DNA from: Streptosporangiales bacterium
GTDB lineage: Bacteria; Actinomycetota; Actinomycetes; Streptosporangiales; WHST01
Assembly (NCBI GenBank): GCA_009379825.1
Contig: WHTA01000048.1
Coordinates: 1 to 44,778, forward strand
Length of the DNA: 44,778 bases
Reading direction: 5' to 3'
Under the pieces are notes generated by a model, which saw only the letters and a list, made by a program, of their open reading frames with translations, was not told the origin of the DNA and ran no database searches. The translations under genes were made by a program, and so were the position numbers. Position 1 is the stretch's first letter. Each line of letters opens with the position of its first letter. Shown here piece after piece: positions 24,698-32,548 of this stretch.

Positions 24698-25693
24698 TCA
24701 ACGGACCGGTGCCTCGCCGCGATCGGTACGTACGACGCGTTGGTCGGTGACGATCGCCGTGACGAGTTCCGCGTCGGTGACGTCGAAAGCGGGATTGACC
24801 GCATTCGAGTCGGCGGGCGCGATCGGTGTGCCGCCGACCGTCACCACCTCGTCGGCGGGCCGGTCCTCGATCACGATCGTGCTGCCGTCGAGTGTCTGCG
24901 GGTCCACGGTCGACTCGGGTGCGACGACGACGAAGGGTACGCCGGCATGCTTCGCGGCGAGCGCGAGCGCGAACGTGCCGATCTTGTTGGCGACGTCGCC
25001 GCGGGCGGTGATCCGGTCCGCGCCTGTGACCACGACGTCCGCGTAACCACGGTGCAGCAGCGCGGGGCAGGCGGAGTCGACGGCTAGCCGGTACGTAGCG
25101 CCGAACCGCTGCAGCTCCCACGCGGTCAGCCGTGCGCCCTGGAGCAGTGGGCGGGTCTCGGCGGCGATCACCTCGCGCAGCTCGCCGCGTTCGTGCAGGG
25201 TCTGGATCACGCCGAGTGCCGTGCCGCGCTCGACCGCGGCCAGCCCGCCGGTGTTGCAGATCGTCATCACCCGCAGCGGGTGGTCGGGCACCAGGTCGGT
25301 CAGCAGTGTCGCGCCGCGTCTGCCCATCGCGAGCGATGCCGCGATGTCCTCGTCGCGGCAGGCGATGGCCTCGGCGAGCACGGCGTCCGGCCCTTCGGGC
25401 AACCGGCCCAGCGCGCGGTCCACGCCCCAGGCGAGGTTGACGGCGGTCGGCCGCGCCGCGCGCAACCGCATCGCGTGGGCACGTACCTCGGCCTCGGGCA
25501 TGGCGGTGTGCGCGAGCAGCGCGACACCGAACGCGCCCGCGACTCCCAGGGCGGGCGCGCCACGCACGGTAAGCCGTTCGATCGCCGCGATCAGGTCGTC
25601 GACCTCGGTCACGCGTACGACGGTCAGGTCGTGCGGCAGGCGGGTCTGGTCGACGAGCTCGATGCCGCCGTCCACCCAGTCGATCGTGCGCAT
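24698..25693 (-). CDS. MtnA-like aldose-1-phosphate isomerase
   Basis: 331-aa member of the 5-methylthioribose-1-phosphate isomerase family. Family motifs: RGAPALGVAGAFG (44-56), ICNTGGLA with catalytic C146, ETRPLLQGARLTAWEL (179-194), GADRITARGDVANKIGT with D226. Length is normal. ATG at 25693. No other methionine-salvage gene is present; its neighbours are a sugar-acid dehydratase, a FadR-type regulator and a sulfatase. It may therefore isomerise another pentose or deoxypentose 1-phosphate rather than methylthioribose-1-phosphate. Family is secure, physiological substrate is not. Confidence 0.88.
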   Translation of the reverse strand: MRTIDWVDGGIELVDQTRLPHDLTVVRVTEVDDLIAAIERLTVRGAPALGVAGAFGVALLAHTAMPEAEVRAHAMRLRAARPTAVNLAWGVDRALGRLPEGPDAVLAEAIACRDEDIAASLAMGRRGATLLTDLVPDHPLRVMTICNTGGLAAVERGTALGVIQTLHERGELREVIAAETRPLLQGARLTAWELQRFGATYRLAVDSACPALLHRGYADVVVTGADRITARGDVANKIGTFALALAAKHAGVPFVVVAPESTVDPQTLDGSTIVIEDRPADEVVTVGGTPIAPADSNAVNPAFDVTDAELVTAIVTDQRVVRTDRGEAPVR

Positions 25694-25733
25694 CGCGGCG
25701 TCCTCACGTCGGTGGCTGCCACGTACGACGCTA

Positions 25734-26879
25734 CTACCACTCGGCGTACGAGCCGTCCCCGTGCCGCCACAGCGGCGACCGCCAGCGGTGGCCGGCGCGG
25801 TCCGCGCGCCGGACGGCGGCCTCGTCCACGGTGACGCCGAGGCCCGGTGCCTGCAGCCGTTCGACGTAGCCGTCGACGAACCGGAACGCGGCCGGGTCGA
25901 CGAGGTAGTCGAGCAGGTCGCCTGTGGTGTTGTAGTGGATGCCGAGGCTCTGCTCCTGGATCAGGAAGTTCGGCGTCGCGAACGCCACCTGCAGGCTGGC
26001 CGCGAGCGACACCGGCCCGAGCGGGCAGTGGGGTGCCAGGGCGACGTTCCAAACCTCGGCGAGCGAGGCGATGCGCCTGACCTCGGAGATGCCGGCGGCG
26101 TGCGAGAGGTCGGGCTGTGCGACGGCGATGCCGGCCTGCAACGCCGGCAGGAACTGCGCACGCTCGTAGAACCGCTCGCCGGTGGCGATCGGCACCGAGC
26201 TGGCGGCCGTGACCCGGTCGAGCAGGTGGGCGTGCTCGGGGAGCACCGGTTCCTCGACGAACAGCGGGTGGAACTCGGCGAGCAGGGGGAGCAGCCGGCA
26301 GGCGTTCGGCGCGGTGACCCGGCCGTGGAAGTCGACGGCCACGTCGCGGTGCGACCCGAGCACGTCGCGCACCTGGGCGACGCGCTCGACGACGGCACGG
26401 GTCTCTGCCGCGCTGGCCAGCGGCGACATCGGCCCGGAGGCGTTCATCTTCACCGCGGTCATGCCTGCGTCGACCTGGGCCTGTGCGGCGTCCGCCAGCT
26501 CGCTCGGGTCGTCGCCGCCGATCCACGCGTAGACGCGCACCCGGTCGCGCACCGGCCCGCCCAGGAGCGCGTGTACGGGGGCGTCGTAGAACTTGCCCGC
26601 GATGTCCCACAGCGCCTGGTCGATGCCCGCGACGGCGCTGGAGAGCACGGGTCCGCCGCGGTAGAAGCCGGCCTTGGTGAGCACCTGCCAGTTGTCCTCG
26701 ATCCGCAGCGGATCGCGGCCGACCAGGTAGTCGGCGAGCTCGTGGACGGCCGCTCGTACGGTGTCCGCGCGGCCCTCGACGACCGGTTCGCCCCAGCCGA
26801 CGATCCCCTCGTCGGTCTGCAGCCGGCAGAACAGCCAGCGCGGCGGCACCTGGAAGGTCTCGACCTGGGTGATCTTCAT
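25734..26879 (-). CDS. dgoD: D-galactonate dehydratase (enolase superfamily)
   Basis: 381-aa enolase-superfamily dehydratase, D-galactonate to 2-dehydro-3-deoxygalactonate. The N-terminus (MKITQVETFQVPPRWLFCRL, then TDEGIVGWGEPVVEGRA) is characteristic of DgoD. Metal ligands and base fall at D183, E209, E235 with H185 (DFH) and H284 (APHCP), essentially the E. coli DgoD numbering. Start overlaps the regulator stop by 4 bp. No KDG-6-P aldolase or kinase is nearby, so the remaining steps must be encoded elsewhere. A closely related sugar-acid substrate cannot be excluded. Confidence 0.9.
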   Translation of the reverse strand: MKITQVETFQVPPRWLFCRLQTDEGIVGWGEPVVEGRADTVRAAVHELADYLVGRDPLRIEDNWQVLTKAGFYRGGPVLSSAVAGIDQALWDIAGKFYDAPVHALLGGPVRDRVRVYAWIGGDDPSELADAAQAQVDAGMTAVKMNASGPMSPLASAAETRAVVERVAQVRDVLGSHRDVAVDFHGRVTAPNACRLLPLLAEFHPLFVEEPVLPEHAHLLDRVTAASSVPIATGERFYERAQFLPALQAGIAVAQPDLSHAAGISEVRRIASLAEVWNVALAPHCPLGPVSLAASLQVAFATPNFLIQEQSLGIHYNTTGDLLDYLVDPAAFRFVDGYVERLQAPGLGVTVDEAAVRRADRAGHRWRSPLWRHGDGSYAEW

Positions 26880-27586
26880 GCCTGGCTGCCTTTGTCGGTG
26901 AGCGCGTCGACGTCGCGGCGCGCCTGCTCGAGCAGCGCGCGCATCGCACGCTCGGCGGCGTCGCCGTCGCCGGCGGCGACCGCGTTGAACACGGCCCGGT
27001 GCGCGGGTTCGGCGTCGGCCCAGGTCTCCTGGCCGTGTGCGAGCAGGTCCCTGGTACGTAGCCCGGTCTCGATCACGATCTCCATCTGGCAGAGCAGCTC
27101 GTTGTGCGTGGCGAACAGCAGGGCGCGGTGGAACCGGACGTCGGCCGCCACGACCTCCTGGGCCGTCGCGCCCGCGCGGGCGGAGAGCTCCAGGCTGTCG
27201 GCGAGCTCGGCGAGGTCGGCGTCGGTGCGCCGCTGGGCGGCCAGGCGTGCGGCCGCAGGCTCGACGATGCCGCGCACCTCGGCGAGGTTGTCGAGGAACC
27301 CGGTGCCGCGCTGCTGCTCCAGCTGCCAGCGCAGCACGTCGGGGTCGAGCAGGCTCCAGGCGTCCCGCGGCCGGACGAAGGTGCCGCGCTTCGGCCGGGC
27401 GTCCACCAGCCCCTTGGCGGCGAGCACGCGCAACGCCTCCCTGATGACCGTGCGGCTGACGGCGAACTCCTGCTCGAGCGCGTCCACGGCCAGCACGGCG
27501 CCCGGACCGAGGTCGCCGGCGAGGATCCGCCGGCCGATCTCGTTGACCGTCTGGCCGTGCATGCCGCGCTGCGGGTAGCTGCTCAT
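26876..27586 (-). CDS. GntR/FadR-family regulator (DgoR-like)
   Basis: 236 aa from ATG 27586. Winged helix-turn-helix (QTVNEIGRRILAGDLGPGAVL, then VSRTVIREALRVLAAKGLVDARPKRGTFV) followed by an FCD domain. The WSLLDPDVLRWQ segment is typical of DgoR/LldR-like regulators of sugar-acid genes. A GTG at 27631 would add 15 residues and has GGGTGG-like sequence before it; both starts are possible. It overlaps dgoD and lies divergent from the sugar ABC genes, with the AT-rich control region 27640-27680 between. Likely represses both directions. Confidence 0.88.
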   Translation of the reverse strand: MSSYPQRGMHGQTVNEIGRRILAGDLGPGAVLAVDALEQEFAVSRTVIREALRVLAAKGLVDARPKRGTFVRPRDAWSLLDPDVLRWQLEQQRGTGFLDNLAEVRGIVEPAAARLAAQRRTDADLAELADSLELSARAGATAQEVVAADVRFHRALLFATHNELLCQMEIVIETGLRTRDLLAHGQETWADAEPAHRAVFNAVAAGDGDAAERAMRALLEQARRDVDALTDKGSQA

Positions 27587-27633
27587 GCGGCCCGTCGCAA
27601 TCGGTCCATCACCCGTCCAATCTTGCTCCACCC

Positions 27634-27672
27634 TTGCCCAATCAAGTTATCATCTCATAATTTTGTAGTACT
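27634..27672. promoter_or_regulatory. AT-rich divergent control region of the sugar locus
   Basis: An AT-rich island between the FadR-type regulator and the sugar-binding protein. On the plus strand TTGCCC (near 27634) and TAATTT are 18 nt apart, a usable promoter for the ABC genes. TTATCATCTCATAA is a loose inverted repeat and AGTACT (27667-27672) a palindrome; either could be the operator. Confidence 0.35.
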
Positions 27673-27698
27673 AATTCTTCGGCGAAAGGTGGCCCGTG

Positions 27699-28979
27699 AT
27701 GTCAGGCTCAGCGCTGAGCCGCCGGGGACTCCTGTCCGGCGCGGCCGCACTCGGTGGTGCGACCCTCCTCGGTGGTTGCATCAGCGGGGGGAACAACTCG
27801 TCCGACGCGAGCGGCAAGCTCGTACTCCAGGTGTCGCAAGGCGACCCGAAACCCGCGAAGGCGCTCGCCGACGTCGTCGCGAAGTACTCGAAGCACGAGG
27901 TCACGGTCAACCGGGTGGCGACCGAGTCGTTCCGCGCCCAGCTGCCGACGTACCTCAACTCGGCCAAGCCACCGGACGTGCTCACCTGGTACGCTGGCTC
28001 GGTGGCGCGTGACTACGCCTCGAAGGGACTGCTGCTCGACGTCTCCGAGCTGTGGCGCGGCGACGGCGCCTGCGCATCGTTCTCCCAGGCCCTGAAGGAC
28101 CTGTCGAGCACGGACGACGGCAAGCAGATCTTCGTGCCCACGCACTACTACTGGTGGGGGATCTTCTACCGGAAGTCGAACTTCAGGAAGTGGCAGGTCG
28201 AACCGGCGGAGAACTGGTCGGACTTCCTGAAGCTGTGCCGGACGCTGAAGAGCAAGGGCGTGGTCCCGCTGAGCATGGGCACCGGCGGCGGCGAGGCGTG
28301 GGTCGCGTCCGGCTGGTTCGACTACCTCAACCTGCGCATCAACGGCGCGCAGTTCCACCTCGACCTGCTGACCGGCGAGCACAGCTTCGACAGTGCCGAG
28401 GTACGTGACGTGCTGAAGGCGTACCGGGAGCTGTTGCCGTTCATCGACCCGAAGGGGCGTTCGCTGAACGGGCAGCAGGCCGTGACGCCGTTGATCAACG
28501 GCAAGGCGGCGATGTACCTGTACGGCGCGTTCTTCACCGCCGCTGTGCCGGAGAAGACGCTCGCCGACATGGACTTCTTCCGGGTACCTGTCGTCGACGA
28601 GGGCGTACGCAACGCGGAGGAGGCGCCCACCGACGGCTACTTCGCCGCGGCGAAAGGAAAGAACAAGGATGGCGCCAAGGAGCTGCTGTCCTACCTGGCC
28701 GCGCCGAAGACCCAGTCGATGTACATCGCCAAGTCCGGGTCGGCGAACATCCCGACGTCACCCGAGGTGGACACGTCCGGCTTCGCGCCGCTGGTGCGGA
28801 AGGGCATGCAGTTCCTCGACGACTCCAAGGACCTGACGCAGTTCTTCAACCGGGACTCCAGTGACGAGCTGCAGAAGACCGCGGACACCGCGCTGACGAA
28901 GTTCCTCGACCGGCCCGACCAGGTGGACGCGATCCTCGCGGAGTGGCAGAAGTCGGCTGAGCGGGTGCGCGACAAATGA
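27699..28979 (+). CDS. Sugar ABC transporter substrate-binding lipoprotein
   Basis: 426-aa family-1 extracellular solute-binding protein. A twin-arginine signal (LSRRGLLSGAAALGG) ends in a lipobox LLGGC with Cys27, so export is probably by Tat with lipid anchoring. The body has typical features: HEVTVNRVATESF, FVPTHYYWWGIFYRKSNF, NGKAAMYLYGAFF. ATG 27699 is preferred over GTG 27696. The stop overlaps the first permease start. Family members bind oligosaccharides or glycosides. Confidence 0.9.
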   Translation: MSGSALSRRGLLSGAAALGGATLLGGCISGGNNSSDASGKLVLQVSQGDPKPAKALADVVAKYSKHEVTVNRVATESFRAQLPTYLNSAKPPDVLTWYAGSVARDYASKGLLLDVSELWRGDGACASFSQALKDLSSTDDGKQIFVPTHYYWWGIFYRKSNFRKWQVEPAENWSDFLKLCRTLKSKGVVPLSMGTGGGEAWVASGWFDYLNLRINGAQFHLDLLTGEHSFDSAEVRDVLKAYRELLPFIDPKGRSLNGQQAVTPLINGKAAMYLYGAFFTAAVPEKTLADMDFFRVPVVDEGVRNAEEAPTDGYFAAAKGKNKDGAKELLSYLAAPKTQSMYIAKSGSANIPTSPEVDTSGFAPLVRKGMQFLDDSKDLTQFFNRDSSDELQKTADTALTKFLDRPDQVDAILAEWQKSAERVRDK

Positions 28980-29893
28980 CGGAACGGGCTGCCGCGGCTA
29001 CCGACCGCGGTTCGCTCATCCGTCGGCTCGGCCAGGTGCCGCGCGGCGTCTGGGTGTTCGTCGCGATCCCGTTCGTGGTCGAGGCGATCTGGGTGTTCTG
29101 GCCCGCGCTGAACAGCTTCTGGCTGTCGCTGACGAAGTGGAACGGTACGGGTGCACCGAAGTTCGTCGGCATGGACAACTACCGGCAGCTCGTCACCGAC
29201 GCAGTCTTCCGGCAGGCGCTGCTGAACAACGCGATCTGGCTGGTCGGTTTCGGCGGGCTGTCGGTGCTGATCGGGCTCGCTCTCGCCATGGCGCTGAACC
29301 GCCCCCGCAGGCTCGTCGGCCTGTACCGCAGTGCCATCTACGTGCCGATGGTCTTCTCGCTCGCGGTGACCGGGTTGTTCTGGCGGGTGTTGTACGCGCC
29401 TGACGGCTCGATCGACTCCGTCCTGCGCGGCCTCGGGTTGGGCTCGTTGACGCGGCAGTGGCTGGCCGACCCGGACACCGCTCTCGGCGCGGTGTTGATC
29501 GCCGCGGTCTGGCGGCAGGTCGGCTACCTGATGGTGCTCTATCTGGCCGGGCTGAAGGGATGCGACCCGACGCTGGACGACGCGGCGGCCATCGACGGCG
29601 CGAACGCCTGGCAGCGGTTCAGGTAGGTGACGCTGCCGCAGCTGCGTGGGGTGAACACCGTCGTCTTCGCCGTCACGGTGATCGACTCGCTGCGCACGTT
29701 CGACCTCGTCTGGGCGATGACCCAGGGTGGCCCGTACCACGCGACCGAGTTGCTCAGCACATACATGTTCCAGCACGGCTTCACGTTCCTGAACCTCGGC
29801 TACGGGTCGGCGCTGGCGATCGTGATCTTCGTGCTCGCGATCGGTTTCATCATCACGTACCTGGTGCGGGGATCGCGGCAGGAGGCGATCTGA
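28976..29893 (+). pseudogene. Sugar ABC permease (MalF-type) split by an in-frame amber codon
   Basis: First membrane subunit of the sugar importer. From 28976 the frame encodes 216 aa with at least four helices, then meets TAG at 29624-29626. The same frame continues at once with GTG (29627) for 88 aa to 29893 with the last helices. The stop falls within the EAA loop (DDAAAIDGANAWQRFR, stop, VTLPQL) that docks the ATPase. Relatives have one residue there, so a single-base nonsense change is likely. TAGGTG is a direct stop-start junction, so reinitiation could yield a two-piece permease. A sequencing error is also possible. Confidence 0.85.
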
Positions 29894-30744
29894 TGGCGGC
29901 GGCGGCCGGCAGGCACGCAGGGCACCGCCGCGGCGGGGGCGTGCTGTTCCACGCCGTGCTGGCCCCGCTGACGCTGGTGTGGGTCGCGCCGATCATCTTC
30001 GTCGTGCTCGTCGGGCTGCGCTCGTTCGACGACCTGGCGGCGAACGGGCTCGGCTCGTTGCCGCGCTCGCTCACGCTCGATGGGTTCTTCGCCGCGTTCA
30101 CCGAGGTCGAGCTCGGACAGGCGCTGTTCAACAGCATCCTGCTGACCGCGCCCGCCGTCGCGGTGTCGCTGCTGCTCGGCTCGATGGCGGCGTTCGGGCT
30201 CAGCCGTTACGAGATCCCGTACCGCAAGGTCGTGCTGCTGCTCATGCTTGCGGGCAACCTGTTGCCGCCGCAGGTATTGCTGATCCCGGTAGCGAAGATG
30301 TCGGAGAACATCGGCACGTACGACACGATCCTCGGGCTCGTCGCGATCCACGTCGGGTTCGGGCTCGGCTTCTACACGTTCGTGCTGCACGGGTTCATGC
30401 GCGGCATCCCGCGGGAGATCACCGAGGCGGCGATCGTGGACGGCGCGTCGACGGCGCAGGTGTACTGGCGGGTGGTCATGCCGCTGAGCCGTCCCGCGCT
30501 CGCCGCGCTCGCCGCGCTGGCGACCACGTGGATCTACAACGACCTGCTGTGGGCGTTGACCGTGCTGCAGTCGCAGGCGAAGTTCCCCATCACCGCGGCA
30601 CTGGTCAACCTGGGCGGCAGCTACGTGACGCAGTGGAACGTGGTGGCGTCGGGCGCCCTGATCGCGGCGCTCCCCACAGCCATCGTGTTCTTCGCCTTCC
30701 AACGGCACTTCGTGTCGGGACTACTCGTCGGCTCCACGAAATGA
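29893..30744 (+). CDS. Sugar ABC permease (MalG-type)
   Basis: 283-aa second permease with six predicted helices. First helix VLFHAVLAPLTLVWVAPIIF, then FNSILLTAPAVAVSLLLGSMAAF, VVLLLMLAGNLLPPQVLLIP, and a last segment ALIAALPTAIVFFAF. The EAA loop EAAIVDGASTAQVYWRVVMPL is intact. ATG overlaps the previous stop (TGATG). No ATPase gene follows, as is usual for actinomycete sugar importers that share an MsiK-type ATPase. Confidence 0.9.
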   Translation: MAAAAGRHAGHRRGGGVLFHAVLAPLTLVWVAPIIFVVLVGLRSFDDLAANGLGSLPRSLTLDGFFAAFTEVELGQALFNSILLTAPAVAVSLLLGSMAAFGLSRYEIPYRKVVLLLMLAGNLLPPQVLLIPVAKMSENIGTYDTILGLVAIHVGFGLGFYTFVLHGFMRGIPREITEAAIVDGASTAQVYWRVVMPLSRPALAALAALATTWIYNDLLWALTVLQSQAKFPITAALVNLGGSYVTQWNVVASGALIAALPTAIVFFAFQRHFVSGLLVGSTK

Positions 30745-30758
30745 GAGGCACTACAGGT

Positions 30759-32021
30759 ATGCGCACAGCTGTTCCCGATCACCTGCCCGAGCGGCTCACC
30801 GTCACGCTGTGGGACTTCTCCTGGTACGTCCGTACAGCACCGGGCGACGCGTTCGCGGACCTGGACGGCTGCTTCGCGGAGGCGGTGCGGCGCGGTTACA
30901 ACACGATCCGCATCTGCGCGATGCCGTACCTCCTGTTCGGTACGGGCATCGACCCGTCGGCGCTGACGTTCACGCCGCTCGGCGGTGAGTACGGCCAGCG
31001 CACCCGGTGGTACGACGTGAAGGGCACGGCGACGCTCGACGGCAGGCAGCACCTGCTCGACCTGTTCGCCGCGGCGCGCAGGCACGACTGCTACCTGATC
31101 GTCTCGAGCTGGGAGTACCAGCAGAGCCCGTGCTTCCTCGACGGCCCCGCGTGGGCGGACGCGCTCGCCGCCGTCGCGCCGCACGACCGGCCGGCGGCGC
31201 TGGCCGACGCGCTCGCCGACCTGGTGGACTTCCTCGCCGAGCACGGCCTCGACGACAGGGTCGCGTTCGTGGAGCTGCACAACGAGGTGCAGGTCGGCAA
31301 GCTCACCGACGTCGCCGACAACCGGATCTTCGCGCTGCCGGTGCTGCGGCCGCTGCTCGAAGGCGGCATCGAGCGGTTCAAGAAGCGGCACCCCGGGCAG
31401 CTGGTCACCGCCAACTACGCGGGCGTGCCCGTCGGTCACATGCGGCACCTGCCGGAGAACGTCGACGTCGCCGTGTTCCACCCGTACGTCTACGGTGTGC
31501 TCGACGAGCTGATCTCGACGTACCACCTGCGCGACGACGAGCCGTTCGACGAACAGCGGCTGCACAGGGAGCTGCTGCGCGGCGGCGCGCCGCCGCTGGA
31601 GGAATGGCTGCCGCCTGAGCCCGACCGGTGGCGGATGCGCGCGACGATCATGCGCCACAGGGAGCTGTACGCGCACGACTGGTGCGATCCGGTGAAGTGG
31701 GACCGGTGGCTCTACGACCACTACGGCGAGCACCGGATCGCGATGGAGCAGAAGCTGACCATGTGGCTGGACGTGGCCCGCGACTGGGCGCAGCCGCGTG
31801 GGATACCGCTGGTGTTCGGCGAGGGCTGGGTGGGCTACACGCCGCTGCTCGGCACGTTCGAGGAGGGCCCCGTCGGCGCCGCGTTCTGCGAACGCGCAGT
31901 CGCCGAGTCCGCCCGCGTAGGCGCGTGGGGCACCCTGGTGTGCTCCAACGCCGCCCCGCAACACCCGATGTGGGCCGACATCGACCTCCAGCAGCGGCTG
32001 AACGCAGCGTTCGTTGCCTAG
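30759..32021 (+). CDS. Cellulase-like (GH5-like) family protein
   Basis: 420-aa protein resembling the cellulase-like glycosidase family with a TIM-barrel pattern: LWDFSWYVRTAPG, YNTIRICAMPYLLF, CYLIVSSWEYQQSPCF, FVELHNEVQVG (likely acid/base Glu), AVFHPYVYGVL, GIPLVFGEGWVGYTP (likely nucleophile Glu). No signal peptide, so it is probably cytoplasmic and acts on an imported glycoside. ATG 30759 follows AGAGG; ATG 30741, overlapping the permease stop, would add six residues. Its TAG stop shares the CTAG at 32018-32021 with the convergent SDR fragment. Confidence 0.8.
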   Translation: MRTAVPDHLPERLTVTLWDFSWYVRTAPGDAFADLDGCFAEAVRRGYNTIRICAMPYLLFGTGIDPSALTFTPLGGEYGQRTRWYDVKGTATLDGRQHLLDLFAAARRHDCYLIVSSWEYQQSPCFLDGPAWADALAAVAPHDRPAALADALADLVDFLAEHGLDDRVAFVELHNEVQVGKLTDVADNRIFALPVLRPLLEGGIERFKKRHPGQLVTANYAGVPVGHMRHLPENVDVAVFHPYVYGVLDELISTYHLRDDEPFDEQRLHRELLRGGAPPLEEWLPPEPDRWRMRATIMRHRELYAHDWCDPVKWDRWLYDHYGEHRIAMEQKLTMWLDVARDWAQPRGIPLVFGEGWVGYTPLLGTFEEGPVGAAFCERAVAESARVGAWGTLVCSNAAPQHPMWADIDLQQRLNAAFVA

Positions 32022-32270
32022 CCGTGGGCGAGCCTGGTGCCCGCCTCGAGCCGGATGGTCTCGCCGTTGATCATCGGGTTCTCCGCGATGCTCCTCACCA
32101 GCTTCGCGAAGTCCGTGGGCAGGCCGAGGCGCTTCGGGAAGACGTGGATGTCGGAGAGCCGCTCACGCAGCTGGTCGCTCGCCGCGGCCAGCATCCCCGT
32201 GTCGAAGAGGCCGACCAGGTTCACGTCGATGACCTTGCGGTAGAGGTCGAGCGGGAACATGTCGCCGAGG
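32018..32270 (-). pseudogene. Short-chain dehydrogenase remnant with catalytic core deleted
   Basis: A minus-strand frame encodes about 84 aa of a 3-hydroxyacyl-CoA-dehydrogenase-type SDR. GDMFPLDLYRKVIDVNLVGLFD (mid-protein) is joined directly to TGMLAAASDQLRERL through NGETIRLEAGTRLAHG (C-terminus). The stretch that should lie between, including the Ser and YxxxK catalytic residues, is missing, and so is the NAD-binding N-terminus. The frame stays open, so the internal loss was in frame. It abuts a PaaD tail on the opposite strand. Confidence 0.75.
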
Positions 32271-32275
32271 TGCAC

Positions 32276-32548
32276 GTGGTCTGGTCCGCGGCGGCGGTGT
32301 GGTCGACGCGCGATATTACCGCGTTCGGTCGCGCCCGGCTGGCCGACGTGGGGATCGCCGTGCCGGACGCGGACGGTGCGTTCGACTGCCCGCGCTGCCA
32401 CAGCGAGCGGGTGGTCATCGACAGCGAGTTCGGCGCTGCCCTGTGCCGTCGGCTCGCGCACTGCGAGCAATGCGGCGAACAGCTGGAGGTCATGCGTACC
32501 CGGCCGCGGTCCGGTCAGGTCGTGGGCGCGGGGGACTCCACCTCGTAG
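32276..32548 (+). pseudogene. PaaD C-terminal remnant (linker plus zinc ribbon)
   Basis: The plus frame from about 32276 reads VWSTRDITAFGRARLADVGIAVP, then CPRCHSERVVIDSEFGAALCRRLAHCEQC. This follows the order of the PaaD C-terminal half: W-T/S-T-D linker, GxxxLxxxGIAPP, CPxC, SxFG, CxxC. No DUF59 domain precedes it; upstream DNA is the opposite-strand SDR remnant. GTG 32276 could start a 90-residue product but no clear ribosome site is seen. The end overlaps the convergent thiI gene. Interpreted as debris of another paa-type locus. Confidence 0.65.
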
